A stretch of 64,000 nt of DNA, taken from assembly GCF_034120055.1 (NCBI RefSeq), contig NZ_CP139368.1, positions 3,596,001 through 3,660,000 of the forward strand, given 5' to 3'. The position numbers were made by a program, and so were the translations under genes. Shown in pieces: positions 35,335-43,269 of this stretch. The DNA comes from Microbacterium rhizosphaerae. GTDB lineage: Bacteria > Actinomycetota > Actinomycetes > Actinomycetales > Microbacteriaceae. Within the stretch, counting starts at the first letter, position 1, and every line of letters begins with the position of its first letter. The notes beneath the pieces are model-generated. The model was given only the letters and a program-made list of their open reading frames with translations, was not told the DNA's origin and did not search any database.

Positions 35335-36162
35335 TCAGAGGTTGCTGGTGAGGCCGGTCACGAAGAACCGCTGGAAGACGAGGAACACGATGATCGCGGG
35401 GGCCGAGACGGCGACCGCGGTCGCCAGGATCGCGGGCTGCGACAGGGCACTCGACTGCGTCTGCAGCGATGCGAGTGCCGCCATGACCGGCTGGTTCTCG
35501 GCGCTGATGGTCAGGGAGATGCCGAAGAACAGCTCGTTCCAGATGTAGATGAACTGGAAGACGAAGGCGGCCAGCAATGCGGGCCGCATCAGGGGCAGGA
35601 AGACCCGGAGGTACATCTGCCACCAGCCGGCACCGTCCAGTTTCGCCGCCTGACCGATCTCGGACGGGATGGTGACCAGATAGTTGCGCGTGATGAAGAA
35701 CGCGAACGGGATGCACAGCGCGGTGTACACGATCAGCATGATCGTCTTCGTGTCATACAGTCCCAGCGCTGCGGAGGCCTGGTACAGCGGCACCGCGAAC
35801 ACCTGGAGCGGAAGAAGCGTGCCGGCGTAGATCAGCCAGAACCACAGGCGCGGGCGACGCACCGGCATGATCGTGAGACCGAACGCGGCCGCGGAGGACA
35901 GCGCGACCGCCAGCCCCGATCCGACGACCGCGTACAGGACGCTGTTCCAGAAGACCTGGTCGAACGACCCCGCCTGCCACCCTTGCGCGACATTGCTGAA
36001 GAAGGCGAAGCCGGTCGGCCACCAGACGGGACTCCCGGTGTACGACTTCACCGGCGTCATCGCATTGACGACGACGAGGTAGGTCGGGACGACCCACAGC
36101 AGCGTCAGCAGGACGACGAGGGTGTTGCGGAAGAGGACGCCGGGGCGCAGGCGCGCTTTCAT
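35335..36162 (-). CDS. Carbohydrate ABC transporter permease (CUT1, MalG-like)
   Basis: A 275-residue permease with six membrane helices (first: FRNTLVVLLTLLWVVPTYLV) and EAA loop IGQAAKLDGAGWWQMYLRVF, where the usual Glu is Gln. Its start overlaps the upstream permease stop by 4 bases, and the GH38 gene follows after 22 bases. As in the other two CUT1 systems of the window, no ATPase gene is present. Confidence 0.9.
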   Translation of the reverse strand: MKARLRPGVLFRNTLVVLLTLLWVVPTYLVVVNAMTPVKSYTGSPVWWPTGFAFFSNVAQGWQAGSFDQVFWNSVLYAVVGSGLAVALSSAAAFGLTIMPVRRPRLWFWLIYAGTLLPLQVFAVPLYQASAALGLYDTKTIMLIVYTALCIPFAFFITRNYLVTIPSEIGQAAKLDGAGWWQMYLRVFLPLMRPALLAAFVFQFIYIWNELFFGISLTISAENQPVMAALASLQTQSSALSQPAILATAVAVSAPAIIVFLVFQRFFVTGLTSNL

Positions 36163-37106
36163 GCTTCATTTCCAATCTGGCGGCGCAGGTAGATCCACGA
36201 GCAGACCACGACGATGATCGTCAGCACGACCGCGATGGCACTGCCCACCGCAGGGTCCAGAAGCAGGAACGACTCCCGGTACATCGAGAGCGCGAGAGTC
36301 TCAGAGGTCCGATTCGGTCCGCCCTGCGTCAGCACCCAGATCACGTCGAAGGCGCGCAGCGCGTTGGTGATCGTGAGGCCGATGACGACGATCGTGGTGG
36401 GACGCAGCTGCGGGAGGATCACATCCTTGAACCTCACCCATCCATCGGCGCCGTCGATGGCCGCAGCCTCGACGGTCTCGCGAGGGATCGTCTGCAATCC
36501 GACCATGTAGAGGACCACGTTGACGCCGGTGGACTGCCAGGAGGCGATCAGCAGCGCGCTGATGACGTTGAGCGGCCAATGGAGGAGCCACTGCACCGGC
36601 GCACCAGGAGCGAGCAGACCGATGAACTCGAGCGCCTGATTGAGCGACCCGGCGCTCGTGAAGATGATGTTTCCGATGATCGCCACGACGGTGCCGGCCA
36701 GCGCGTACGGCAGGATCACCGCGGCGCGCGCGACGCCGCCGAGCCTCATGCTGCTGGTCATGACGGCGATGCCGAGACCGAGGACGACCGGGATGATGAG
36801 CGATCCGATCGCCCAGAAGACGGTGTTGAACAGGCTCAGCTGGAGGTTCGGATCTTCGAACATCGTCACGTAATTCGCGAATCCGACGAATCCCTCGTCA
36901 CCCGAGCCGATGAACGAGCGGATGATCGTGTAGACGAACGGAATCAGCAGGACGATGCCGACGACGAGCAGCGCGGCGAGGAAGAACGGCGCCGCCGCCA
37001 TCCGGTCGCGTCGCTCGTAGCGAGGCTCGCTGCGCCGCTGCGGGCGGGACTTCGGTTCTGATCGGGTCTTGGTCTCGTCCAAGACCGATCCTTTCATGAG
37101 CGTCAT
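36159..37106 (-). CDS. Sugar ABC transporter permease (CUT1, MalF-like)
   Basis: A 315-residue permease with a highly charged N-terminal segment of about 35 residues, first helix FFLAALLVVGIVLLIPFVYT, and EAA loop VEAAAIDGADGWVRFKDVIL. Two starts are possible, 37106 and the Met three codons later (37097); neither has a strong ribosome-binding site. It is separated from the binding-protein gene by 73 bases containing a perfect 15-base-pair hairpin, which probably lowers permease expression relative to the binding protein. Confidence 0.89.
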   Translation of the reverse strand: MTLMKGSVLDETKTRSEPKSRPQRRSEPRYERRDRMAAAPFFLAALLVVGIVLLIPFVYTIIRSFIGSGDEGFVGFANYVTMFEDPNLQLSLFNTVFWAIGSLIIPVVLGLGIAVMTSSMRLGGVARAAVILPYALAGTVVAIIGNIIFTSAGSLNQALEFIGLLAPGAPVQWLLHWPLNVISALLIASWQSTGVNVVLYMVGLQTIPRETVEAAAIDGADGWVRFKDVILPQLRPTTIVVIGLTITNALRAFDVIWVLTQGGPNRTSETLALSMYRESFLLLDPAVGSAIAVVLTIIVVVCSWIYLRRQIGNEA

Positions 37107-37138
37107 GACAATCCTCGGGTCGTGGCTGCCGAAGGGAG

Positions 37139-37175
37139 CGTGCTGCGGGAGGGGCGGAGACCCTCCCGCAGCACG
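37139..37175 (-). terminator. Intra-operon hairpin after the binding-protein gene
   Basis: Perfect 15-base arms (37139-37153 and 37161-37175) around a 7-base loop, starting 5 bases after the binding-protein stop. There is no U-run. It fits an attenuating or mRNA-stabilising stem-loop that sets binding protein above permease levels. Confidence 0.6.
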
Positions 37176-37179
37176 GGGG

Positions 37180-38496
37180 CTAGCCGATGCTCGGGTTCGA
37201 GTCCCAGGCGGCCCATTCGGTCTTCGCCTGGCTGTTGAGCGCCGCGATCGTCTGGTCGAGCGTGGAGGGGTCGACCATGAATCCGCCCAGTGTGCTGATG
37301 CTCGACTGCACGAGCTTCGGCGGGAAGGACTCGTAGTAGCGGTTGAGGATCGTCGGCTTCTCGTCCTTGACCTGCTGGGCCACGCTCTGGATCACCGGAT
37401 CGGTCGCCGTGACGTTGGGGTTCGGCGAGGAGTCTCCGATGTACCCGGACCACACCTTCTGCACCGGCGCCGTCATCCACGCCGCGATCGCCTTCAGCGC
37501 CCCGTCCTTATGGGGCGCGTTCTTCGGCACCGCGATCGCGCCACCCTCCAGATACAGGCCGGGAGCCTGTCCGTCCTTCATCGACGGGGTCAGGAAGGCG
37601 CCGTACTCGCTGTCGGTGAGTCCGGCGGTCTTGAACATGCCGTTCGCCCAGGTGCCCATCGGCACCATCGCGATCTTGCCGGCCTTCATCGCTGCGGGGC
37701 AGTCGAACGTCTTCGTGTCCGCGGGCGACATCCACCCGCTGTCGATCCACTTCTTCCACGTGGTCATCGCCGTCTTCACGGCCGGGTCGTCGAACTTCGC
37801 CTTGTTCTGGGTGAGCTCGTCGTACGTGCTGGGCGACTCGGCGCCGAGGAACATCTGGAAGGGGACGAACGACGGCCACCCCTCCGACTGCCCGGTGCAG
37901 AACTGATAGCCGGCCGTCTTCAGCTTCGCCATGTCGGCCTCGAGGTCCGTCCACGTCGTGGGCGGAGCCGCGATGCCGGCCTTCTGGAAGGCGGTCTTGC
38001 TGTAGAACGTCACCCAGTACGACTGCACGAAGGGCACGGCGTACACCTTGCCCTTGTAGGAGTAGAACGGCCGCAGCGCGTCGTTGATCTCCCCGGCCTT
38101 CACCGCGGCGTCCCACTGTGTCGTGAGGTCCTGCAGCTGCCCGGTCGCCGCGAGGCCCTGGAGCATCTTGCCGCTCCACCACTTGATGATGTCGCCCGAC
38201 TTGTTCGTCGGAAGAGCCGACAGCACCGTCTGGGTGTAGTTCGCCGTCGACGGCAGCGACAGCGGGCTCAGCGAGTAGCCCGTCGTCTTCGCGATCTCCT
38301 GCCCCGCCTTGACGAAGCCGTCCTTCCACTGCGGGTTGTCGTTGTACATCGTCAGCGCGACGGCCCCGCCGTCCTTCTGCGCGTGGGCGGCGCCGCTGCA
38401 TGCGGCGAGCGCGACACCCACCAGTGCCACCGCGGTCACCGCTGCGGCTGCGCGCATCGTCGACCTGACTGTGTGTGATCCAAGAACCACGTGCAT
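37180..38496 (-). CDS. Extracellular sugar-binding lipoprotein (CUT1)
   Basis: A 438-residue binding protein. From the ATG at 38496 (preceded by GAGAGGTG) it has a hydrophobic signal (MRAAAAVTAVALVGVALA, from residue 14) and lipobox LAAC. The mature domain has VALTMYNDNPQWKDGFVKAG, YAVPFVQSYWVTFYSKTAFQ and MVPMGTWANGMFKTAGLT, normal for family 1 binding proteins. The Met at residue 14 is an alternative start. Upstream lies an ATACAAGTAT element also found before the GntR gene at 43165, suggesting that regulator controls this importer/GH38 operon. Confidence 0.88.
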   Translation of the reverse strand: MHVVLGSHTVRSTMRAAAAVTAVALVGVALAACSGAAHAQKDGGAVALTMYNDNPQWKDGFVKAGQEIAKTTGYSLSPLSLPSTANYTQTVLSALPTNKSGDIIKWWSGKMLQGLAATGQLQDLTTQWDAAVKAGEINDALRPFYSYKGKVYAVPFVQSYWVTFYSKTAFQKAGIAAPPTTWTDLEADMAKLKTAGYQFCTGQSEGWPSFVPFQMFLGAESPSTYDELTQNKAKFDDPAVKTAMTTWKKWIDSGWMSPADTKTFDCPAAMKAGKIAMVPMGTWANGMFKTAGLTDSEYGAFLTPSMKDGQAPGLYLEGGAIAVPKNAPHKDGALKAIAAWMTAPVQKVWSGYIGDSSPNPNVTATDPVIQSVAQQVKDEKPTILNRYYESFPPKLVQSSISTLGGFMVDPSTLDQTIAALNSQAKTEWAAWDSNPSIG

Positions 38497-38553
38497 CACC
38501 TCTCTGTGATTACTGCAGGATTCGAGACCCGGTCTCGTTGAATCGAAGCTTAC

Positions 38554-38563
38554 ATACAAGTAT
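38554..38563. promoter_or_regulatory. Possible GntR (UxuR-like) operator before the GH38 importer operon
   Basis: ATACAAGTAT, with further CAAG repeats nearby (ATTCAAG, TGCAAG), shares the 9-mer ATACAAGTA with the site at 43219-43227. Both lie in leaders of genes flanking the same catabolic block. Confidence 0.45.
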
Positions 38564-38596
38564 TCAAGTCTGCAAGAGATTCTTGCCGGCGCCACT

Positions 38597-38842
38597 CGAG
38601 ACCCGAGCCACGCCGCGGGGAACGCCTTCACCCAGGTCAACCCCGCCGCCATCGCGAGCTGCACCTCGCTGGGGGTCGCGACGCCGGGAAGGATCGGGAT
38701 GCGGACAGCCTGCGCGGTCCGGACGACGGCGGGGTCGAATGGCGTCGACCAGACTCTCTGCCCACGCGGGCGCCACCATCGCCATCGTCTCCCCCACCGC
38801 GAGGAGGACGTGCGGCGCATGCTCGTGCCCATACGAGGTCAC
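38597..38842 (-). pseudogene. Deletion scar joining KDG kinase N-terminus to an internal piece of KDPG aldolase
   Basis: From a GTG at 38842, 26 bases after the SDR stop and preceded by AGGAC, the frame reads VTSYGHEHAPHVLLAVGETMAMVAPAW, where VGETMAMVAPA is the start of a PfkB-type 2-keto-3-deoxygluconate kinase. After about 29 residues, near 38755, homology stops. In a different frame 38600-38745 reads TPFDPAVVRTAQ, then IPILPGVATPSEVQLAMAAG and LTWVKAFPAAWLGS, the core of KDPG aldolase (LPGVATP and the Schiff-base Lys in VKAFPA). Its start and end are missing too. So two genes once downstream of the SDR were lost, leaving joined fragments that cannot encode either enzyme. Confidence 0.8.
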
Positions 38843-38868
38843 GGCGTCCTGCTCACGACCCGACCCGC

Positions 38869-39612
38869 TCACGACCCGACATAGAGCGCTTCGATGCCGG
38901 CGTCGACCGACAGGGCGACGCCGTTCGTCGACTGCGCATCCGGGCCGGCGAGGTACGCGACCGCGGCGGCGACCTCTTCCGCGGTCACGAGCCGGCCGTG
39001 CGGCTGCCGCGCCTCGAGCTTCGAACGCTCGACGCCCGCATCCGGAGCGGCTTCGAGGAGCCGCTGGATCCACGGGGTCTCGGTCGTCCCGGGGCAGACG
39101 GCGTTGAAGCGCACGCCGTCCGCGAGATGGTCGGCCGCGAGCGCCCGTGTCAGCGCGAGCAGAGCACCCTTGCTCGCGCTGTAGAGCGACCGGTTCGGGA
39201 AGCCGGTGAGGGCGACCGCCGACACGACGTTCACGACGCACGACGGCCGCGCCGCGATGAGGTGCGGGATCGCGGCGCGGATGACGCGCACCGCACCCAT
39301 GAGGTTGACGTCGAGGACGTGCGTCCACTCGGCGTCGTCGTTGTCGACGATCCGGCCGGCCGCACCGACCCCGGCCGAGTTGACGACGATGTCGATGCGG
39401 CCCCACCGTGCGACGACGTCCGCCACGGCGCGCTCGACCGACCGGGGGTCGGTCACGTCGACGACGACGGAGACGGCATCCACCCCCTCGACGACGCTTC
39501 GATCGAAGATTGCGACCTGGGCTCCGTCGCGCGCGAGCCGCTCGACCGTGGCGCGCCCGATCCCGGACGCACCCCCCGTCACGATGGCGACCTTGCCGTC
39601 CCATGCATTCAT
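38869..39612 (-). CDS. SDR, probable 2-keto-3-deoxy-sugar-acid dehydrogenase
   Basis: A 247-residue classical SDR with AIVTGGASGIGRATVE (residues 8-23), NSAGVGAAG (NNAG region), the catalytic Ser region NVVSAVALTG, YSASKGALLALT (Tyr-Lys) and NAVCPGTTETPW. It is clearly a paralogue of the SDR at 50716, sharing TPWI, LEARQPHGRLV and the final Gly-rich strand. In the L-fucose pathway that paralogue would oxidise 2-keto-3-deoxy-L-fuconate, so this one probably oxidises a related 2-keto-3-deoxy acid. It is followed by the kinase/aldolase scar and preceded (18 bases) by the FAH gene. Confidence 0.85.
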   Translation of the reverse strand: MNAWDGKVAIVTGGASGIGRATVERLARDGAQVAIFDRSVVEGVDAVSVVVDVTDPRSVERAVADVVARWGRIDIVVNSAGVGAAGRIVDNDDAEWTHVLDVNLMGAVRVIRAAIPHLIAARPSCVVNVVSAVALTGFPNRSLYSASKGALLALTRALAADHLADGVRFNAVCPGTTETPWIQRLLEAAPDAGVERSKLEARQPHGRLVTAEEVAAAVAYLAGPDAQSTNGVALSVDAGIEALYVGS

Positions 39613-39630
39613 GAGTGCTGCTCTCCTGGT

Positions 39631-40470
39631 TCAGACGGCCGCGGCGACGCGCTGACGCTGGCGCCCCAAGCCTTCGATGGCGATCTCGACGACGTCGTCG
39701 TCGGTGAGGTAAGGGAAGCGTCCGGACAGCGCGACGCCCTCGGGCGTGCCGGTGAGGATGACGTCCCCCGGTTCGAGGAGCGTGTGCGCGCTGAGCCGCG
39801 CGACGATGGTGGCGACGTCGAAGATCATGTCGGAGGTCCGGGAGTCCTGCCGCACGTCTCCGTTGACGAAGCTCTGGATCGACAGGTCGGAGGGGTCGGC
39901 ATCCGTCACGAGCCACGGGCCGAGCGGGCAGAATCCCGGCGCTCCCTTGCCCTTGGACCATTGACCGCCCGAGATCTCGAGCTGCCACTGCCGCTCGGAG
40001 AGGTCGTTGGCCACGGTGTACCCCGCGATGTGGTCGAGGGCCGCATCCGGCCCCGTCAGCTGCCAGGCCGGCGTTCCGATGACGATCGCGAGCTCGGCCT
40101 CCCAGTCCACTTTCTGCGTGCCGGGCGGCAGCGGAATGGTGTCGTCCGAGCCGACCACCGTGTGCGGCGGCTTCAGGAACACGACGATGTCCGTCGGCGG
40201 CTCGCTGCCTCCTTCGCGGGCGTGCGCGGCGTAGTTCATGCCGATGCAGTAGACGGCGCCGGGACGAGCGATCGGAGCGCCGAATCGCGTGCCGTCCTCG
40301 GGCTCGACCACGGGAAGCGTGCCGATCGCCCTCTCGACGGCGCCCACCGGGTCGGCTGCGAGGAAGGCGCCGTCGATGTCGGGAGTCAGGGGGCGCAGGT
40401 CGAGGAGCTGGTCGCCGACGAGGACGACCGGGATCTCCCGCCCGGGGGCGCCGATTCGCGCGAAACGCAT
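39631..40470 (-). CDS. FAH-family hydrolase (2,4-diketo-3-deoxy-acid hydrolase type)
   Basis: A 279-residue FAH-fold hydrolase. The ATG at 40470 is chosen by alignment with the paralogue at 49851, which also begins MRFARxG; the upstream Met at 40518 overlaps the epimerase gene. Visible elements are FGAPIARPGAVYCIGMNYAAHA, the metal-binding DWEAELAIVIG, ANDLSERQWQLEISGGQWSK and LTGTPEGVALSGRFPYL. Such enzymes cleave a diketo acid to pyruvate and a hydroxy acid after the SDR step. It is co-transcribed with the aldose epimerase and lactonase upstream. Confidence 0.86.
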   Translation of the reverse strand: MRFARIGAPGREIPVVLVGDQLLDLRPLTPDIDGAFLAADPVGAVERAIGTLPVVEPEDGTRFGAPIARPGAVYCIGMNYAAHAREGGSEPPTDIVVFLKPPHTVVGSDDTIPLPPGTQKVDWEAELAIVIGTPAWQLTGPDAALDHIAGYTVANDLSERQWQLEISGGQWSKGKGAPGFCPLGPWLVTDADPSDLSIQSFVNGDVRQDSRTSDMIFDVATIVARLSAHTLLEPGDVILTGTPEGVALSGRFPYLTDDDVVEIAIEGLGRQRQRVAAAV

Positions 40471-40514
40471 GAGGGTTCTCTCTTTCGTGTCGAGTGCTGG
40501 GGCCGGATGGTCGA

Positions 40515-41462
40515 TCACCGCTCGGCCGAGCGGATCCGGGACAGCCGGGTCGTGGTGGTCAGGGGTTCATGCGGCGGTAGGGCGATGCCGGGTCCGCCGC
40601 GCGGGCGACCGTCGGACGTCTCCCCCTCGCCGGGCAGCACATTCGCAGGCTCGACGGCCACCGCGAAGAGCCGCCGGAACCACGGCCACCCCGCACCCGC
40701 ATTGGCTTCGATCCAGAACCAGGCGTGCGGGTGGACCGCGCGGTCCCACGACAGCCGCACCCCGAATCCGTGCGTCGGGCTGTGGAACTCGGCCTCGGCA
40801 TCGGTCAGGTCGGTGAACGCCGCGAACAGCGACTCGCGCGAACCGGGACCGGGCAGATGGATGCCGCGCGCACCGGCGCGCGCCCCGAGCACGGCATCCG
40901 GTGCACCCACCGCGCCGGGTGCGGCGAGGCTGCCCGGCGCGTCGGCGTCGGCGACGAGGGTGGCGGCAGCCACGGTGACGTAGCTCCGCTCGTCGAGGAA
41001 GGGGGCCCCGAACGCCGGATGCTGCACGATCCGCACGTGCACCTCATCCGGGGAGAGGTTCTGGAAGGTGTCGGTGACGACGAGCCCGTCGGCATCCGTC
41101 GCGATCGTCCGGTGCAGGTGCAGCGGCGCGGTCGCGAGCCGGGTCTCGAGCTCGCAGGATGCGGCGGAGCGGGCCTGCACCGTCCATTCCGCGAGCGCCG
41201 CCTCACCGTGGAAGCCCTGCAGGACGCCGTCGTGCAGCCGCTCGGGTCCGGCGTTCGGGACGAGCAGCTGCCACCCGCCGGGATAACCGGCCAGCCACTG
41301 TCCCTGCGAGTCGGCGCCGCTGGGAGCGCGGCCGACGCGACCGGTCGGAGACACGGCGAGCAGCGGCACGCCCGTGGCACGATCGGTCACCTGCACGATG
41401 TCGGCGCCGCGCTCCGGCGCCACCACGACATCGAACGCGTCGCCTGTCAGAGTGACCGTCAC
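40515..41462 (-). CDS. Aldose 1-epimerase-family protein
   Basis: A 315-residue galactose-mutarotase-fold protein. The barrel begins with VVVAPERGADIVQVTDRATG, GGWQLLVPNAGPE carries the conserved Asn/Pro region, HGEAALAEW the first histidine, VRIVQHPAFG the second, and HAWFWIEANAGAGWPW the C-terminal part. Mutarotation gives the beta or alpha anomer that the dehydrogenase accepts. It overlaps no gene but is one base from the lactonase stop side, so both are one unit. Members are divergent, so the exact sugar is open. Confidence 0.83.
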   Translation of the reverse strand: MTVTLTGDAFDVVVAPERGADIVQVTDRATGVPLLAVSPTGRVGRAPSGADSQGQWLAGYPGGWQLLVPNAGPERLHDGVLQGFHGEAALAEWTVQARSAASCELETRLATAPLHLHRTIATDADGLVVTDTFQNLSPDEVHVRIVQHPAFGAPFLDERSYVTVAAATLVADADAPGSLAAPGAVGAPDAVLGARAGARGIHLPGPGSRESLFAAFTDLTDAEAEFHSPTHGFGVRLSWDRAVHPHAWFWIEANAGAGWPWFRRLFAVAVEPANVLPGEGETSDGRPRGGPGIALPPHEPLTTTTRLSRIRSAER

Positions 41463-41463
41463 G

Positions 41464-42327
41464 TCAGCCGCCGAAGGGTGTCGAGGGGATGCCGGTCACG
41501 CCGAGATCGCGCACGACGAAGACGGAGCCCGCCCCCGGATCTGCGGAGGGGTCGATCCCGGCGGCCGCACTCGTCACCCACAGCTCGTCGAGCGCCGGTC
41601 CGACGAACGCGCAGGAGGTGGGCTGGGCGGTCGGGATCGGGACCGTCTGCAGCCGCTCCCCGCACGCGGAGAACTCGTGCACCGCCCCGCCCCCGTACTC
41701 AGCGACCCACAGATGTCCGCGCGTGTCGACGCACAGCCCGTCCGGATACGCGCGGAACGCATCGGCGTCGACCAGGACGGTCGGCGACGTTCCGATCGTG
41801 CCGCGGTCGGCATCCCACGCGAAGCGCAGCACCTGCCGGGCTTGCGTCTCGACGAGGTAGAAGGCGTCGTGGGCAGGACTCCAGTCCAGACCGTTCGGCT
41901 GGGTCAGATGGTCCAGGACCAGAGTCGCGCTCCAGTCCGGGGCCAGCATCCAGAGCCCTCCGCGGCCCGCCGCGAAGTCCATCGCGCAGCTGCCCGCCCA
42001 GAATCGGCCCTTCGGATCCACCTTGGCGTCGTTCATCCGGATGCCATTGGGCAGGCAGTCGACGCGGTGGTCGATCTCGCCGGCGGCATCGAACCCCACG
42101 AAGCCGCTCGCGACCGCGGCGACCAGACCGCCGTCCGCGCGCTGCGCGACCGCGCCCACCATCTCCGGGTACCGCGTTGCCGTCGTCTCGCCCGTCGCGG
42201 GGTCGGTGCGCAGGATCTCCCCGCGCACGATATCGACCCAGTGCATCGCGCCCGCGGATGCATCCCAGACGGGTCCCTCGCCGCACTCCGCGCGGCGACG
42301 GACGGCCAGGGCGGCCGCTTCGCTCAT
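41464..42327 (-). CDS. SMP-30/gluconolactonase-family sugar lactonase
   Basis: A 287-residue beta-propeller lactonase from the ATG at 42327. CGEGPVWDASAGAMHWVDI gives the metal-binding Glu; GIRMNDAKVDPKGRFWAG the Asn-Asp; PNGLDWSPAHDAFYLVET the second Asn; AYPDGLCVDTRGHLWVAEYG the Asp. It is first in the unit lactonase-epimerase-FAH-SDR. No sugar 1-dehydrogenase is encoded in this unit, so a dehydrogenase from elsewhere (for example 47432 or 28297) must supply the lactone. Confidence 0.88.
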   Translation of the reverse strand: MSEAAALAVRRRAECGEGPVWDASAGAMHWVDIVRGEILRTDPATGETTATRYPEMVGAVAQRADGGLVAAVASGFVGFDAAGEIDHRVDCLPNGIRMNDAKVDPKGRFWAGSCAMDFAAGRGGLWMLAPDWSATLVLDHLTQPNGLDWSPAHDAFYLVETQARQVLRFAWDADRGTIGTSPTVLVDADAFRAYPDGLCVDTRGHLWVAEYGGGAVHEFSACGERLQTVPIPTAQPTSCAFVGPALDELWVTSAAAGIDPSADPGAGSVFVVRDLGVTGIPSTPFGG

Positions 42328-42400
42328 GATGGACTCCTTCGTCTGCGTGATGGGGATGGGGAGGATGCCGTCCCTGCGGCACCCGTGGTCACTGCCTGGC

Positions 42401-43165
42401 TCAGGGAGCGAAGAAGTCGGGGAAGGACGACTGCAGGCGCGCACTGTCCGTCAGCACGCGATGAGTGTGGGTGTGGATGACGGCCATCCCGGCCTCCTCG
42501 TCCCGATTCGCCAGGGCATCGACGATGGCCTGGTGTTCCGTGCACAGTTCGGGGTTGTCGACGGCGACGCCGAGGCTGAGGTGACGCAGCCGGTCGAGGT
42601 TGACCTTCATCCCCCGCACGAACCCCCACAGGCGGGACACTCCGGCCAGCGAGAAGACGAGCCTGTGGAGCTGCTCATCGGTCTCGAAGAACGCTTCGGC
42701 GTCTCTCTGGTCGAACGCCTCGCGGTTGAGGTCCACGACGCCCTGCAGCTCGGAGAGATCGAGCACGTGCGCGTCGATCGCCTGCCGGAATGCGCCGGTC
42801 TCGAGCGAGTTCCGCACGAAGACGGCGTCGCTGACGTCCCTCATGGAGATGGGTGCGACCTGACTGCGCACCTGCGGCACGACGGTGATGAGCCGCTGGT
42901 CCGCGAGACGTGTGAATGCTTCGCGGACCGGAGCGCGGCTCACGCCCAGCCATGTGGCGACGACCGGTTCGGACAGCGACGCTCCGGGCTGCAGGCGGAG
43001 GCTGCGGATCGCCTCGCAGAGCTCGTCGTAGACATAGTCCGAGATGCGACCGCGCGAGGCGGCCGTGTACCCGGACACGCTCCCGATGGGCTGCAATGCG
43101 TCGAGAGGGCTGACGCGGAGCTGACCGCGGATGCCGCTGCCGCCCGCGTCGGGTAGTGCCGTCAT
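42401..43165 (-). CDS. FadR-type GntR transcriptional regulator
   Basis: A 254-residue regulator with winged HTH (DYVYDELCEAIRSLRLQPGA, ATWLGVSRAPVREAFTRLAD) at residues 43-90 and FCD domain (ETDEQLHRLVFSLAGVS, LSLGVAVDNPEL). It is a paralogue of the product at 31371-32120. It is divergent from the SDR/uxuA/kinase/enolase operon, and GTATACAAGTAC, resembling UxuR/ExuR-type sites, lies between them. The same 9-mer precedes the GH38-importer operon. It therefore probably coordinates the lactonase unit behind it, the divergent operon, and the importer. Confidence 0.87.
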   Translation of the reverse strand: MTALPDAGGSGIRGQLRVSPLDALQPIGSVSGYTAASRGRISDYVYDELCEAIRSLRLQPGASLSEPVVATWLGVSRAPVREAFTRLADQRLITVVPQVRSQVAPISMRDVSDAVFVRNSLETGAFRQAIDAHVLDLSELQGVVDLNREAFDQRDAEAFFETDEQLHRLVFSLAGVSRLWGFVRGMKVNLDRLRHLSLGVAVDNPELCTEHQAIVDALANRDEEAGMAVIHTHTHRVLTDSARLQSSFPDFFAP

Positions 43166-43216
43166 GGTGCTCCCTCGTAAGGTCGAGATCGATTCGAAGA
43201 TCCGACTTGCAGGCTA

Positions 43217-43228
43217 GTATACAAGTAC
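43217..43228. promoter_or_regulatory. Possible GntR (UxuR-like) operator in the divergent region
   Basis: GTATACAAGTAC contains the palindrome GTATAC and the 9-mer ATACAAGTA shared with 38554-38562. It lies 52 bases before the GntR start and 42 bases before the SDR start, so it can control both directions. Confidence 0.5.
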
Positions 43229-43269
43229 CTAGGCTGGCCGCAACGAACAAAGCCGACAAGGAGGTCGCG

